Below are positions 14,073 through 21,433 of a DNA stretch of 34,157 nucleotides, piece after piece. Position numbers and translations under genes: made by a program. The number at the start of each line of letters is the position of its first letter. Within the stretch, counting starts at the first letter, position 1. The stretch is from an uncultured Acidobacteriota bacterium. Lineage in GTDB: Bacteria > Acidobacteriota > Thermoanaerobaculia > Gp7-AA8. Under the pieces are notes generated by a model that was given only the letters and a program-made list of their open reading frames with translations, made no database searches and had not been told where the DNA came from. The DNA lies in assembly GCA_937870635.1 (NCBI GenBank), contig CALMZP010000123.1, forward strand, positions 1-34,157, written 5' to 3'.

Positions 14073-16181
14073 CTACTGATCTCGCTTGATGCGGCCGCTG
14101 TCGCTGCCGCTGGAGCGTGAACCGCCCCCACTCGAGCGGGATTCTCCTCCACTGGAGCGGGAGCTGCCGCCGCCGTCACTGGCTCGCGGAGGCGGGGGCG
14201 ATGACGACCGGCCCGACGAGCCGGAGCGGTCGATGGACCGCCCGCGGGACGAGGTCGACCCGCTGCCGCGCGATCCGCTGTCGCGGGTGGCGCGGCCGCG
14301 GTCACCCGATTGCACACGAGCGCCGCCGATACGGTCGATCACGCGCCGTGGTACTTCGCGCGAAGATCCGCGAGTCGATGTGCCGCGGTCCGAGGAGGCC
14401 GGCGGGGTCGATCGGACGCGGCCACCGCGGTCGGATGTCGCGGGCGGGGTCGCCCGCGCTCCACCGCGCCAGTTCTCGCCACGGGGGGGAGCTTCGGGAT
14501 TCTTCACCGCCGGCTGCTCTTCGCGCGGTCGGTTGACGCGATCCCGCCACGCGGGTGCCTCAGGCTTGTCCTCGCCGCGGAAGTCGCGCGTCCCGCCACC
14601 TTCTCTGCCGCGGCTCACACGGCCCGCGGCGTCGCCGCGGTCCGTCGGGCCGATCGGAGCGACGCTGCCGCCGCCAATGGGCGCAACGTTTCCGCCGCCG
14701 ATCGGGGCCACGCCCGCCCCACCGATGGGCGCGAGGTTGCCGCCGCCCAGAACCGGCCGGCCGCTGGCCGTAGTCGTGTTGCCATCGCCGGGACGATTGC
14801 GGGTGATGCGGTCGCGGATCGCGCCCGGAATCTCGTTGTCGCGGCGAATGTACGGCGTCACGTCGGGGACGTTGGCCGGGCCGGCACCGGCTCGGCCGGT
14901 ATCCGCATTCACCCAGCGCCTGTTGATCGCGGCCGCGGGATCGCGGAACTCTTCCCTTGTGAAGCGCGCGGGGTCGCTGGAGACGGTCGCGAAGCCGCCG
15001 CGGTCACGCGACATGCGCTCGCGGATGGCATCGGTGGTCAGCGCAGCGCGGTCGACGCGATTCGAGTGAATCGTGTTTGCATCGATGAAAGTCCACGGAC
15101 GGAGGTCGACGTCGCTGACGCGAACGCGTCCGTAGAAGCCGAATCCGATCGACAGTCCGGCGCGGTGATAGGGGTCGTAATTCCAGTGGCGGTAGGGACG
15201 ATAGGCATCCCAGTATCCTGACGGCGCCCAGCCCATGTAACCGTTGCCGTACCACCAGTAGACCCACGCCGGAGCGTAGCCGAGGCCCGGCAGCCAGAAC
15301 CAGCCGTAGAAGGGGTCATACGACCAGCGGCCGTAGTGATACGGCACCCAGCCCCACGGCTCGTAGGAAACCCAGGTCAGGCAGCCCGAGCGGCCGCGCA
15401 TCCAGTAACCGTTGTAGTACGGACGCCAGCCGGCGCTGACCGTGGGGCGCCACGCCCATCCGTAGCTCCCGATGTGAACCCACGATCCGTTGCGGCTCAA
15501 CTCGTCGTCGTAATACGCGAGCGAGCGATCGAGATAGCGGCTGTCTGACGAGCCGTAACGTTCGGCGCGGCGAAGGAACCAGCGCTCGAAGTCATCGGCC
15601 GAGTGCCGCGAGTAGCTCGCGGTGTCGTACATGCCGTCCCGGTCGACTTCGGCCTGTTCGCCGGAACGAAGACGAGTCGTGCGCTCGGGTGTGCGGACTT
15701 CAACCGCCCCGTCGAAAACCGCCACGCGGTCACGGCCGCGTGAGTCGGTCTCGACGGAGAAGATTGCCTCGTCGGAGGCGAAGTAGCTGGCACTGGGGGT
15801 ATCGAGACGAAGGTAGTCGCGCGTTTCGTCGATGCGGTAGACGGCGACCTTGCCGTAACGCAGCTCGGCGATCGTCTCGGATGCATCGCCCTCGTAACTG
15901 TCGAGGATGGAGATGAAGCGGACCGCCGTCGCGCGATCGATGCCGAGGACGTTGCCGTCGGCGAGTCGCACTTCCGTGCGGCCGCGGCGATTGGTGATCA
16001 CCTCGTCACCCGGGAAGATCGGGAGGTTGAGGCGCGCTTCGATCTCCCGGTCGTCGTCGGCCGGCCGCAGGAGCGTGCCGCCATCGTCGAAGGAGATGTA
16101 CGACTGATGTTTCGAGTCATCCGCGCCGAGGGGCGCGGCGAGAATCACGGTGAGCAGAGCGAACAACGTGAGTTTTTTCAT
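14073..16181 (-). CDS. Secreted FecR-domain / DUF6600-like protein with low-complexity tail
   Basis: 702-aa exported protein. The start at 16181 gives a signal peptide (MKKLTLFALLTVILAAPLGA) and has GGAGAGG just upstream. Residues about 40-180 look like a FecR domain (RLADGNVLGID, FSVETDSRGRDRVAVFDGAVEV). Residues about 220-340 are the Trp/Tyr/Gly-rich repeat block of DUF6600-type proteins (WRPYYNGYW, EPWGWVPYHYGRWSYD, GYAPAWVYWW). Then comes a tandem API-GG repeat and a Ser/Arg/Gly-rich tail. A single REP-like arm (14440-14464) is translated within the tail. FecR modules usually sense or scaffold at the envelope; here no sigma factor or TonB receptor is adjacent, so an envelope structural role is as likely. 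Function unknown. Confidence 0.8.
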   Translation of the reverse strand: MKKLTLFALLTVILAAPLGADDSKHQSYISFDDGGTLLRPADDDREIEARLNLPIFPGDEVITNRRGRTEVRLADGNVLGIDRATAVRFISILDSYEGDASETIAELRYGKVAVYRIDETRDYLRLDTPSASYFASDEAIFSVETDSRGRDRVAVFDGAVEVRTPERTTRLRSGEQAEVDRDGMYDTASYSRHSADDFERWFLRRAERYGSSDSRYLDRSLAYYDDELSRNGSWVHIGSYGWAWRPTVSAGWRPYYNGYWMRGRSGCLTWVSYEPWGWVPYHYGRWSYDPFYGWFWLPGLGYAPAWVYWWYGNGYMGWAPSGYWDAYRPYRHWNYDPYHRAGLSIGFGFYGRVRVSDVDLRPWTFIDANTIHSNRVDRAALTTDAIRERMSRDRGGFATVSSDPARFTREEFRDPAAAINRRWVNADTGRAGAGPANVPDVTPYIRRDNEIPGAIRDRITRNRPGDGNTTTASGRPVLGGGNLAPIGGAGVAPIGGGNVAPIGGGSVAPIGPTDRGDAAGRVSRGREGGGTRDFRGEDKPEAPAWRDRVNRPREEQPAVKNPEAPPRGENWRGGARATPPATSDRGGRVRSTPPASSDRGTSTRGSSREVPRRVIDRIGGARVQSGDRGRATRDSGSRGSGSTSSRGRSIDRSGSSGRSSSPPPPRASDGGGSSRSSGGESRSSGGGSRSSGSDSGRIKRDQ
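14440..14464. repeat. Single REP-like arm inside the FecR-domain gene
   Basis: One arm with the GCGGGCGGGGTCGCCCGC core and CTCCAC end, without spacer or partner arm. It is translated in frame within the disordered tail. Confidence 0.65.
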
Positions 16182-16211
16182 GGAGCCTCTCCCAAATCCG
16201 GCAAAGCACGG

Positions 16212-16233
16212 GTGCGTGCCGTATGCCACGCAC
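16212..16233. promoter_or_regulatory. Inverted repeat upstream of the FecR-domain gene
   Basis: GTGCGTG (16212-16218) and CACGCAC (16227-16233) flank 8 bases, about 30-50 bases before the ATG at 16181. It could be an operator or a leader hairpin. No convincing -35/-10 pair is visible in the 150 bases upstream of the gene. Confidence 0.3.
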
Positions 16234-16329
16234 GGATGAGATTTCCTCGTTTCGTTTCAGTTACTTACGGCTCGACGCCTGCCGGAGGTGTCCTCTGCGT
16301 GGGAATGGTGTCCGGCGCAGGGGGCACTC

Positions 16330-16406
16330 GATTTTGGATTTTGGATTTTGGATTTTAGATTGAACCAAATCTAAAATCTAAAATCCAAAATCCAAAATCC
16401 AAAATC
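16330..16406. repeat. Heptamer-array hairpin H2 (TTTTGGA type with matched variants)
   Basis: Left arm 16330-16361, right arm 16368-16406, 6-bp loop. Outer units are TTTTGGA as in H1 and H3, while the units next to the loop are TTTTAGA on the left and TCTAAAA (twice) on the right. The same substitution thus appears on both arms. It sits just past the stop of the phosphoesterase gene, upstream of the FecR-domain gene. Confidence 0.93.
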
Positions 16407-16409
16407 TCC

Positions 16410-17150
16410 TCAAGTCCCCAGGGCCAGGCGGTCCGCCAGAATGCGCGGGAGGCCGGCCCGGAGAATCGTCTCCTGCGTCTTCTTCACGTCATAGGGAACA
16501 CGCAGAAACTGCACGGTCATCCGCTGCGTGTCGACGATGGCGCACGACGCGTCCGGATTCCGATCGCGCGGCTGTCCGACCGACCCTGGGTTGATGAGGT
16601 AGCGGCGATCAGGGTCGAGATGAAACTTTCCCTCGCCGCGCACCAGCGTTCCTGAAACGACCCCGTTCGTGGCGACCGAGAAAATCACGGGCAGGTGCGT
16701 GTGCCCGTAGAGGATCAGCCGCGAATCGAACGACTCGAGGATCTGGGCAGCGTGCGATTCGGTAAAGACGTATTCATCTTCGTCGTAGGGCGAGCCATGG
16801 CAGAGGAGCACCCCGCCGTGGTCGACCGGCCCGACCGTGAGCCTCTCGACGAACTTGCGATTCGGACCGCTGAGATGATCGCGCGTCCAGAATGCGGCTT
16901 CGCGCGCCGGGGCGTTGAACGTCCGGCCATCGTCCAATCCGGCCGCGACGCGATCGTGATTGCCTCGAATGTAGAACTTCTTCGGCCGCACGGTGCGCAT
17001 CGCGTCGAGCACCTGATTCGGCTCGGCGCCGTAACCGACGAAATCGCCGAGGCAGATGATCTCCTGGAAGCTCTTGCGGCGGACGCGCTTGAACACCGCG
17101 CGGAGGGCGGCAGCGTTCGAATGAAGATCGCTCACCACCAGCGCCCTCAT
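16410..17150 (-). CDS. Calcineurin-like metallophosphoesterase (YfcE/MJ0936-like)
   Basis: 246-aa cytoplasmic phosphoesterase with the complete dimetal motif set: D8 and H10 in SDLHSN, D36 in LGDFVGYG, N64 and H65 in RGNHD, the CHGSP histidine, and YGHTH. It ends with the family's INPGSVGQPRD segment. Relatives hydrolyse phosphodiesters, and some act on cyclic nucleotides; the substrate here is unknown. The start overlaps the aroK stop as ATGA, making it the last gene of the unit. Length is slightly over the YfcE norm because of a C-terminal extension (VKKTQETILRAGLP onward). There is no signal peptide. Confidence 0.9.
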   Translation of the reverse strand: MRALVVSDLHSNAAALRAVFKRVRRKSFQEIICLGDFVGYGAEPNQVLDAMRTVRPKKFYIRGNHDRVAAGLDDGRTFNAPAREAAFWTRDHLSGPNRKFVERLTVGPVDHGGVLLCHGSPYDEDEYVFTESHAAQILESFDSRLILYGHTHLPVIFSVATNGVVSGTLVRGEGKFHLDPDRRYLINPGSVGQPRDRNPDASCAIVDTQRMTVQFLRVPYDVKKTQETILRAGLPRILADRLALGT

Positions 17151-17653
17151 CGACGTCCCCTCGGCAACTCCAGCAGAAGCCGCTCGACCACCTCGGCCGG
17201 TGTCTCCTCTTCCCGGACTTCCAGCGTCAGGTCGGCCATCCGGTAGAAGCGTACGCGATTCGCGTAAAGCTCGTGCGCGGCGACGTCGTCGCGAAAGAGC
17301 GGACGGTCGTCGGCTTTGTCACCGAGCCGGGCACGCAGCAGCGAATATGGGGCGGAGAGGTAAACGGAGAATCCTTCTGACTGGATGAATTGAATGTTCT
17401 CGTCGAATGTGAAGGTACCACCCCCCGTCGAAATCACCGCATGCTCGAGGTGGCGGGTGGAGCGGAGGATGTCCCGTTCCCGCTTCCGGAAGTACGGTTC
17501 GCCATGCTGCGCGAAGATATCCTTGATCGAGGAGCTTTCCGCCGATTCGATGAGCTCGTCGAGGTCGAAGAACGGCATCGCCAGCCGCGCCGACAACTCG
17601 CGCCCGACCGTGGTCTTGCCGGCGCCCATGAACCCGATCAGGTAAACCTTCAT
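17147..17653 (-). CDS. aroK: Shikimate kinase
   Basis: 168-aa P-loop kinase phosphorylating shikimate in chorismate synthesis. Walker A is GFMGAGKTT (7-15). Substrate-binding FFDLDELIE, the YFRKRERDIL arginines, STGGGT and the LID arginine in DDRPLF follow. The start at 17653 gives the normal N-terminus MKVYLIGF. The open frame extends further upstream but only through the H3 palindrome (translated as a PKSKIQN-type repeat), so that part is excluded. The ATG directly touches the palindrome arm and has no Shine-Dalgarno sequence. It is coupled to the phosphoesterase by ATGA. Confidence 0.94.
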   Translation of the reverse strand: MKVYLIGFMGAGKTTVGRELSARLAMPFFDLDELIESAESSSIKDIFAQHGEPYFRKRERDILRSTRHLEHAVISTGGGTFTFDENIQFIQSEGFSVYLSAPYSLLRARLGDKADDRPLFRDDVAAHELYANRVRFYRMADLTLEVREEETPAEVVERLLLELPRGRR

Positions 17654-17721
17654 ATTTTGGATTTTGGATTTTGGATTTTGGATTGATCTGAATCCAAAAT
17701 CCAAAATCCAAAATCCAAAAT
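17654..17721. repeat. Heptamer-array hairpin H3 (TTTTGGA type)
   Basis: Perfect 31-bp inverted repeat (17654-17684 and 17691-17721) with a 6-base loop GATCTG. It occupies nearly the whole accC-aroK gap, starting one base before the aroK ATG and ending 6 bases before the accC stop. The loop sequence differs from those of H1 and H2, while the arms are the same type. Confidence 0.95.
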
Positions 17722-17727
17722 GGTCAT

Positions 17728-19062
17728 CTACCGCTCAAACGTTTCCATGAACCGGGTGGAGAGGTCGCCCTTGAGGAAACGGGGGTCCTCGATGATGGCC
17801 CGGTGGAGCGGGATCGAGGTCTTGACCCCTTCGATGACGAACTGCTCGAGCGCGCGCTTGCCTCGCGCGATGGTGTCCGGACGGGTCTTGCCCGTCACGA
17901 TGAGCTTGGCGATCAGTGAGTCGTAATGAGGCGGTACGACGTAATCCCGATAAACGTGTGAGTCGACCCGCACGCCCGGCCCGCCGGGCGGATGGAACTC
18001 GCGAATCTTTCCCGGATTCGGCGCGAACGTCACCGGATCCTCGGCGTTGATGCGGAACTCCATGGCGTGTCCGCGAAGCCGAAGATCGCCCGGGGGAACC
18101 GAGAGCGGGTCGCCGGCGGCCACCAGGATCTGCTCCTTCACGAGGTCGATGCCCGTCACTTCTTCCGTGACAGGGTGCTCGACCTGGATGCGCGTGTTCA
18201 TTTCCATGAAGTAGAACTCGCCGTCCTGATAGAGAAACTCGATCGTGCCGGCGTTCACGTAGTTGACGGACTGGCAGAGCCTGACGGCCGCCTCACCCAT
18301 CTTCTTGCGCATCGCCTCGTCGATGGCGGGCGACGGTGATTCTTCGATCAGCTTCTGATGGCGCCGCTGAATGGAGCATTCGCGCTCCCCGAGAGAGACC
18401 ACGCGGCCGCGCGAATCGCCGAAAACCTGAATCTCGATGTGACGCGGACGCTCGAGATACTTTTCGAGGTACACGTCCGCTACGCCGAAAGCGCGCTCGG
18501 CTTCACTGCGCGCCGTCTCGAACGCCTTGCCGAGGTCTTCCTCGTCCCAGCAGATGCGCATGCCGCGGCCGCCGCCACCGGCGGAGGCCTTCAGGATGAC
18601 CGGATAGCCGATGTCGCGCGCCACGCCCCCGGCGTCGTCGAGGGTTCTGACCGGGCCATCGCTTCCGGGGATGATCGGGACGCCGGCCTTCTTCGCCGTG
18701 TCGCGCGCGACCGCTTTATCACCCATCAGCCGGATGGCCTGCGGACTCGGACCGATGAAGGTCAGACGGCATTCGCCGACGATCTCGGCGAAGTGCGCGT
18801 TCTCTGAGAGAAAACCGTAGCCGGGATGGATCGCGTCGGCGCCGCTGATCTCCGCCGCGGCGATGATGCTGGAGATGTTCAGGTAGCTCTGGCGGGAGAG
18901 CGCGGGACCGATGCAGACGTCATCGTCCGCATAACGAACGTGAAGCGAATCGCGGTCCGCCTCGGAATGAACGGCGACCGTCTTGATGCCCAGCTCTTTG
19001 CAGGCGACGATGACGCGTAGCGCGATCTCGCCGCGGTTGGCGATCAGGACCTTATTGAACAT
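17728..19062 (-). CDS. accC: Biotin carboxylase subunit of acetyl-CoA carboxylase
   Basis: 444-aa ATP-grasp enzyme that carboxylates biotin on AccB, the first half-reaction of malonyl-CoA formation. The N-terminus [25 protein letters not shown], the glycine-rich ATP loop [12 protein letters not shown], and the catalytic block [14 protein letters not shown] are intact, as is the C-terminal domain ([13 protein letters not shown]). Length is normal for bacterial AccC. The gene follows accB with a 10-base gap, the usual accBC order. The carboxyltransferase genes accA and accD are not in this window. Confidence 0.96.
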   Translation of the reverse strand: MFNKVLIANRGEIALRVIVACKELGIKTVAVHSEADRDSLHVRYADDDVCIGPALSRQSYLNISSIIAAAEISGADAIHPGYGFLSENAHFAEIVGECRLTFIGPSPQAIRLMGDKAVARDTAKKAGVPIIPGSDGPVRTLDDAGGVARDIGYPVILKASAGGGGRGMRICWDEEDLGKAFETARSEAERAFGVADVYLEKYLERPRHIEIQVFGDSRGRVVSLGERECSIQRRHQKLIEESPSPAIDEAMRKKMGEAAVRLCQSVNYVNAGTIEFLYQDGEFYFMEMNTRIQVEHPVTEEVTGIDLVKEQILVAAGDPLSVPPGDLRLRGHAMEFRINAEDPVTFAPNPGKIREFHPPGGPGVRVDSHVYRDYVVPPHYDSLIAKLIVTGKTRPDTIARGKRALEQFVIEGVKTSIPLHRAIIEDPRFLKGDLSTRFMETFER

Positions 19063-19072
19063 TTGAAATGAT

Positions 19073-19563
<491 letters not shown>

Positions 19564-19567
<4 letters not shown>

Positions 19568-19917
19568 GTGAGCTCATCCTGCAAGGCATGCTTCGCGCGC
19601 GCCAGCTCGAATCGCGCGCGCCCGTAGTTGCCGTCCGGGCGCATGACCAGCAGGATGAAGTACTCCGGCGTTACCGCGGAGAGAAACGTAACGTATTTTT
19701 CCGTTACTAGCGAGAACTGAAGCACCTCGCCGGTATCCAGGTCCGTATTCGAGAGGCGGATCGAACGGATGAACCCGCCGAACTCGGCCCCCAGGACGTC
19801 GAGTGGCACATCAGGGTTCTTGATCGCCTCGATCGCGATGCCGTCGAGGCCGATGAGACTCACCGCCAGCGCGCCGTCCACCCGGTCGCGCACGCCGGCA
19901 AGGACTTCTCTAAACAC
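19564..19917 (-). CDS. Roadblock/LC7 domain protein
   Basis: 117-aa single-domain protein. The pattern [20 protein letters not shown], a buried helix ([15 protein letters not shown]) and a beta strand block ([30 protein letters not shown]) matches the Roadblock/LC7 fold, as in MglB-type GTPase-activating partners of Ras-like MglA. No MglA-like GTPase gene is in the window. It starts at GTG 19917, overlapping the TPR gene stop by 8 bases, and couples to accB. The pairing with the TPR protein suggests a scaffold or polarity role rather than a role in fatty acid synthesis. Confidence 0.8.
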
Positions 19918-21322
19918 TCCCCACCCCGGGCCGCTTCACCTTCGACAGCCAGCTCTCCAGCTTCTTCACCCTGCCCGAGCTTTCCGGGTTTTCAGCAGTG
20001 CTGACCTCGCCCGCGTCGCGATTCTCGGCAGTGCTCAGTGGAGCGCGGGCGACCTCGCCCGCGTCGCGATCCTCGGCAGCGCTCAGTGGAGCGCGGGCGA
20101 CCTCGCCCGCGTCTTTCCCGATCTGGGGATGCCGCAGCTCGAGCGTTGGCTCCTCGTCCTCGGGCGGTTTCATCCCAAATGGCGATTCTTCGCGCGCAGG
20201 CTCGCCCCCGCTCCACGCTTCGCGCGCTGGCTCTTCCGAGGCCGGCTCTTCCTCTTTCCATGGTTCCTGCTGTGAGGCCGGGCCCATGTCCTCGAGTGCC
20301 TGAAGCTTCGCGAGAACCACGGCGTTGTCCGGATCACGCGCGAGGACATCCTCGTAGATGTCGCGCGCTTCGTCGATCAGACCCTGGCTGGCGTACAGAT
20401 CCGCCATGGTGATCGTCCTGGCGAAATCGTCAGCGGCGGCCGGCGGAGGGGGAACATTCGCATCGAACCTCCCCTGAATGAATCCGGGCGCGACCTCGGT
20501 CGCAGGCTCGTTGAACTCCACCTCGTCGCTCTCTGCAGACGCGACCGGGGACGTCTCCGGCGGCAGCTCCTGCAGAGGAAAAGGTTCCGCCATCTCAGCG
20601 CCCAGCGGCGGAGCGGCCAGGTGCATACCGGAAGGATCCTCCAGCGCGAAGGCATCCGCGCTATAGCCCGAATCCGCGGCCGGCTCTTCGAACGGACTCT
20701 GCTCATGGTCGGCGCGCATCGGTTCGAGATCGCCGGTCTCGCGCTCGCGCTCGTGATCCTTTTTCAGCCTCGAATATGTGATGTCGAATGGCTCCGTCTC
20801 GGGTTCGGTCTGGATCGGTGGCGGCGCCGGGGCGGCAGCGACGGGCGCTGGAGGCGCCGCGGCTGAAGCGGCTGGCGGAGGTGGAGCCGGGGCCCGCGGA
20901 CCGCTACTGATCTCGTTCTGTAGTTGGGCGATCGCCGCTTCGGTCTCCGCATCGCCGGGCATCAGCGCGGCGATGAGCTTGTACTTCTTGATTGCCTCGA
21001 CCTTTTCGCCGAGGGAGATGTAGGACTCGGCGAGCAGACGGGCCGCGACGACGTTGCCGCGGTCGAGATTCAGCGCCTGGGTCAGGGCGGTCACGGCGTC
21101 GGCGTGCTTGCCCTGCTCTCGCAACACTCTGCCGAGGACCACCCATGCGGAGAGGTAAGTCGCGTGGGTGCTGAGGCCGGCGCGGAGCACCTGCTCAGCT
21201 TCAGCAAACTGACCGGCCTTCCGGAGCTCTTCCGCCAGAGGGTAGAAGAGCCGGCTTTTGGGGTCGGTCTTGAGCTTGAAGCGGAGCTCCTCGATTTTCG
21301 GATTCGTGCCCGCTGCCGCCAT
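19910..21322 (-). CDS. TPR-repeat protein with a repeat-derived C-terminal segment
   Basis: 470-aa soluble protein. N-terminal TPR units (about 10-135: LFYPLAEELRKAGQFAEAEQ, LSAWVVLGRVLREQGKHADA, YISLGEKVEAIKKYK), then a long Ala/Pro- and Asp/Glu-rich linker, another TPR-like helix pair (DLYASQGLIDEARDIYEDVL, near 320-360), and a basic tail (VKKLESWLSKVKRPG). Close to the end, a 16-residue unit (DAGEVARAPLS plus TAENR) is present twice plus a partial copy; it is the translation of REP-like DNA at 20003-20116. The ATG at 21322 begins MAAAGTNPKIEEL; a promoter-like pair lies just upstream. It is first in a unit with the Roadblock protein and accBC. It is probably a scaffold; partners are unknown. 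Confidence 0.8.
   Translation of the reverse strand: MAAAGTNPKIEELRFKLKTDPKSRLFYPLAEELRKAGQFAEAEQVLRAGLSTHATYLSAWVVLGRVLREQGKHADAVTALTQALNLDRGNVVAARLLAESYISLGEKVEAIKKYKLIAALMPGDAETEAAIAQLQNEISSGPRAPAPPPPAASAAAPPAPVAAAPAPPPIQTEPETEPFDITYSRLKKDHERERETGDLEPMRADHEQSPFEEPAADSGYSADAFALEDPSGMHLAAPPLGAEMAEPFPLQELPPETSPVASAESDEVEFNEPATEVAPGFIQGRFDANVPPPPAAADDFARTITMADLYASQGLIDEARDIYEDVLARDPDNAVVLAKLQALEDMGPASQQEPWKEEEPASEEPAREAWSGGEPAREESPFGMKPPEDEEPTLELRHPQIGKDAGEVARAPLSAAEDRDAGEVARAPLSTAENRDAGEVSTAENPESSGRVKKLESWLSKVKRPGVGSV
20003..20116. repeat. REP-like arms as a 48-bp tandem repeat inside the TPR gene
   Basis: A 48-bp unit containing the GAGCGCGGGCGACCTCGCCC arm core plus about 20 bases of host-like sequence is repeated twice with a partial third copy. 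Forty-eight bases equal 16 codons, so copy number can change without a frame shift. The units differ at a few bases (for example ATTCTC versus ATCCTC). Confidence 0.85.
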
Positions 21323-21337
21323 GTCGTTTCGTCGCGA

Positions 21338-21366
21338 ATTCTTCCCTGATTCGACGGGCTTCGCAA
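21338..21366 (-). promoter_or_regulatory. Promoter of the TPR-Roadblock-accBC unit
   Basis: Minus strand: TTGCGA (21361-21366), a 17-base spacer, AAGAAT (21338-21343). The predicted start is about 9 bases before the ATG at 21322. The -35 resembles that of rpmB (TTGCGC). Confidence 0.5.
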
Positions 21367-21380
21367 CTGTCGCCCTCAAA

Positions 21381-21410
21381 ACGAACCGCCCCGGCGTCGG
21401 GGCGGTTCGT
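21381..21410 (-). terminator. Intrinsic terminator of the pil/lipoprotein unit
   Basis: Perfect 12-bp stem (21381-21392 and 21399-21410) with a 6-base loop, followed on the minus strand by TTTTG. It lies 23 bases past the stop of the lipoprotein gene at 21434 and just upstream of the next promoter. Confidence 0.85.
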
Positions 21411-21433
21411 CATTGCTGAAGTTCGTTCAATCG

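Noticed and set aside
16182-16330. Possible sigma-54 promoter before the FecR-domain gene (a TGGCATACGGCACGC stretch with GG and GC 10 bases apart on the minus strand).
   Set aside because: The -12 half lacks the TTGC consensus, and the match overlaps an inverted repeat; too weak to call.
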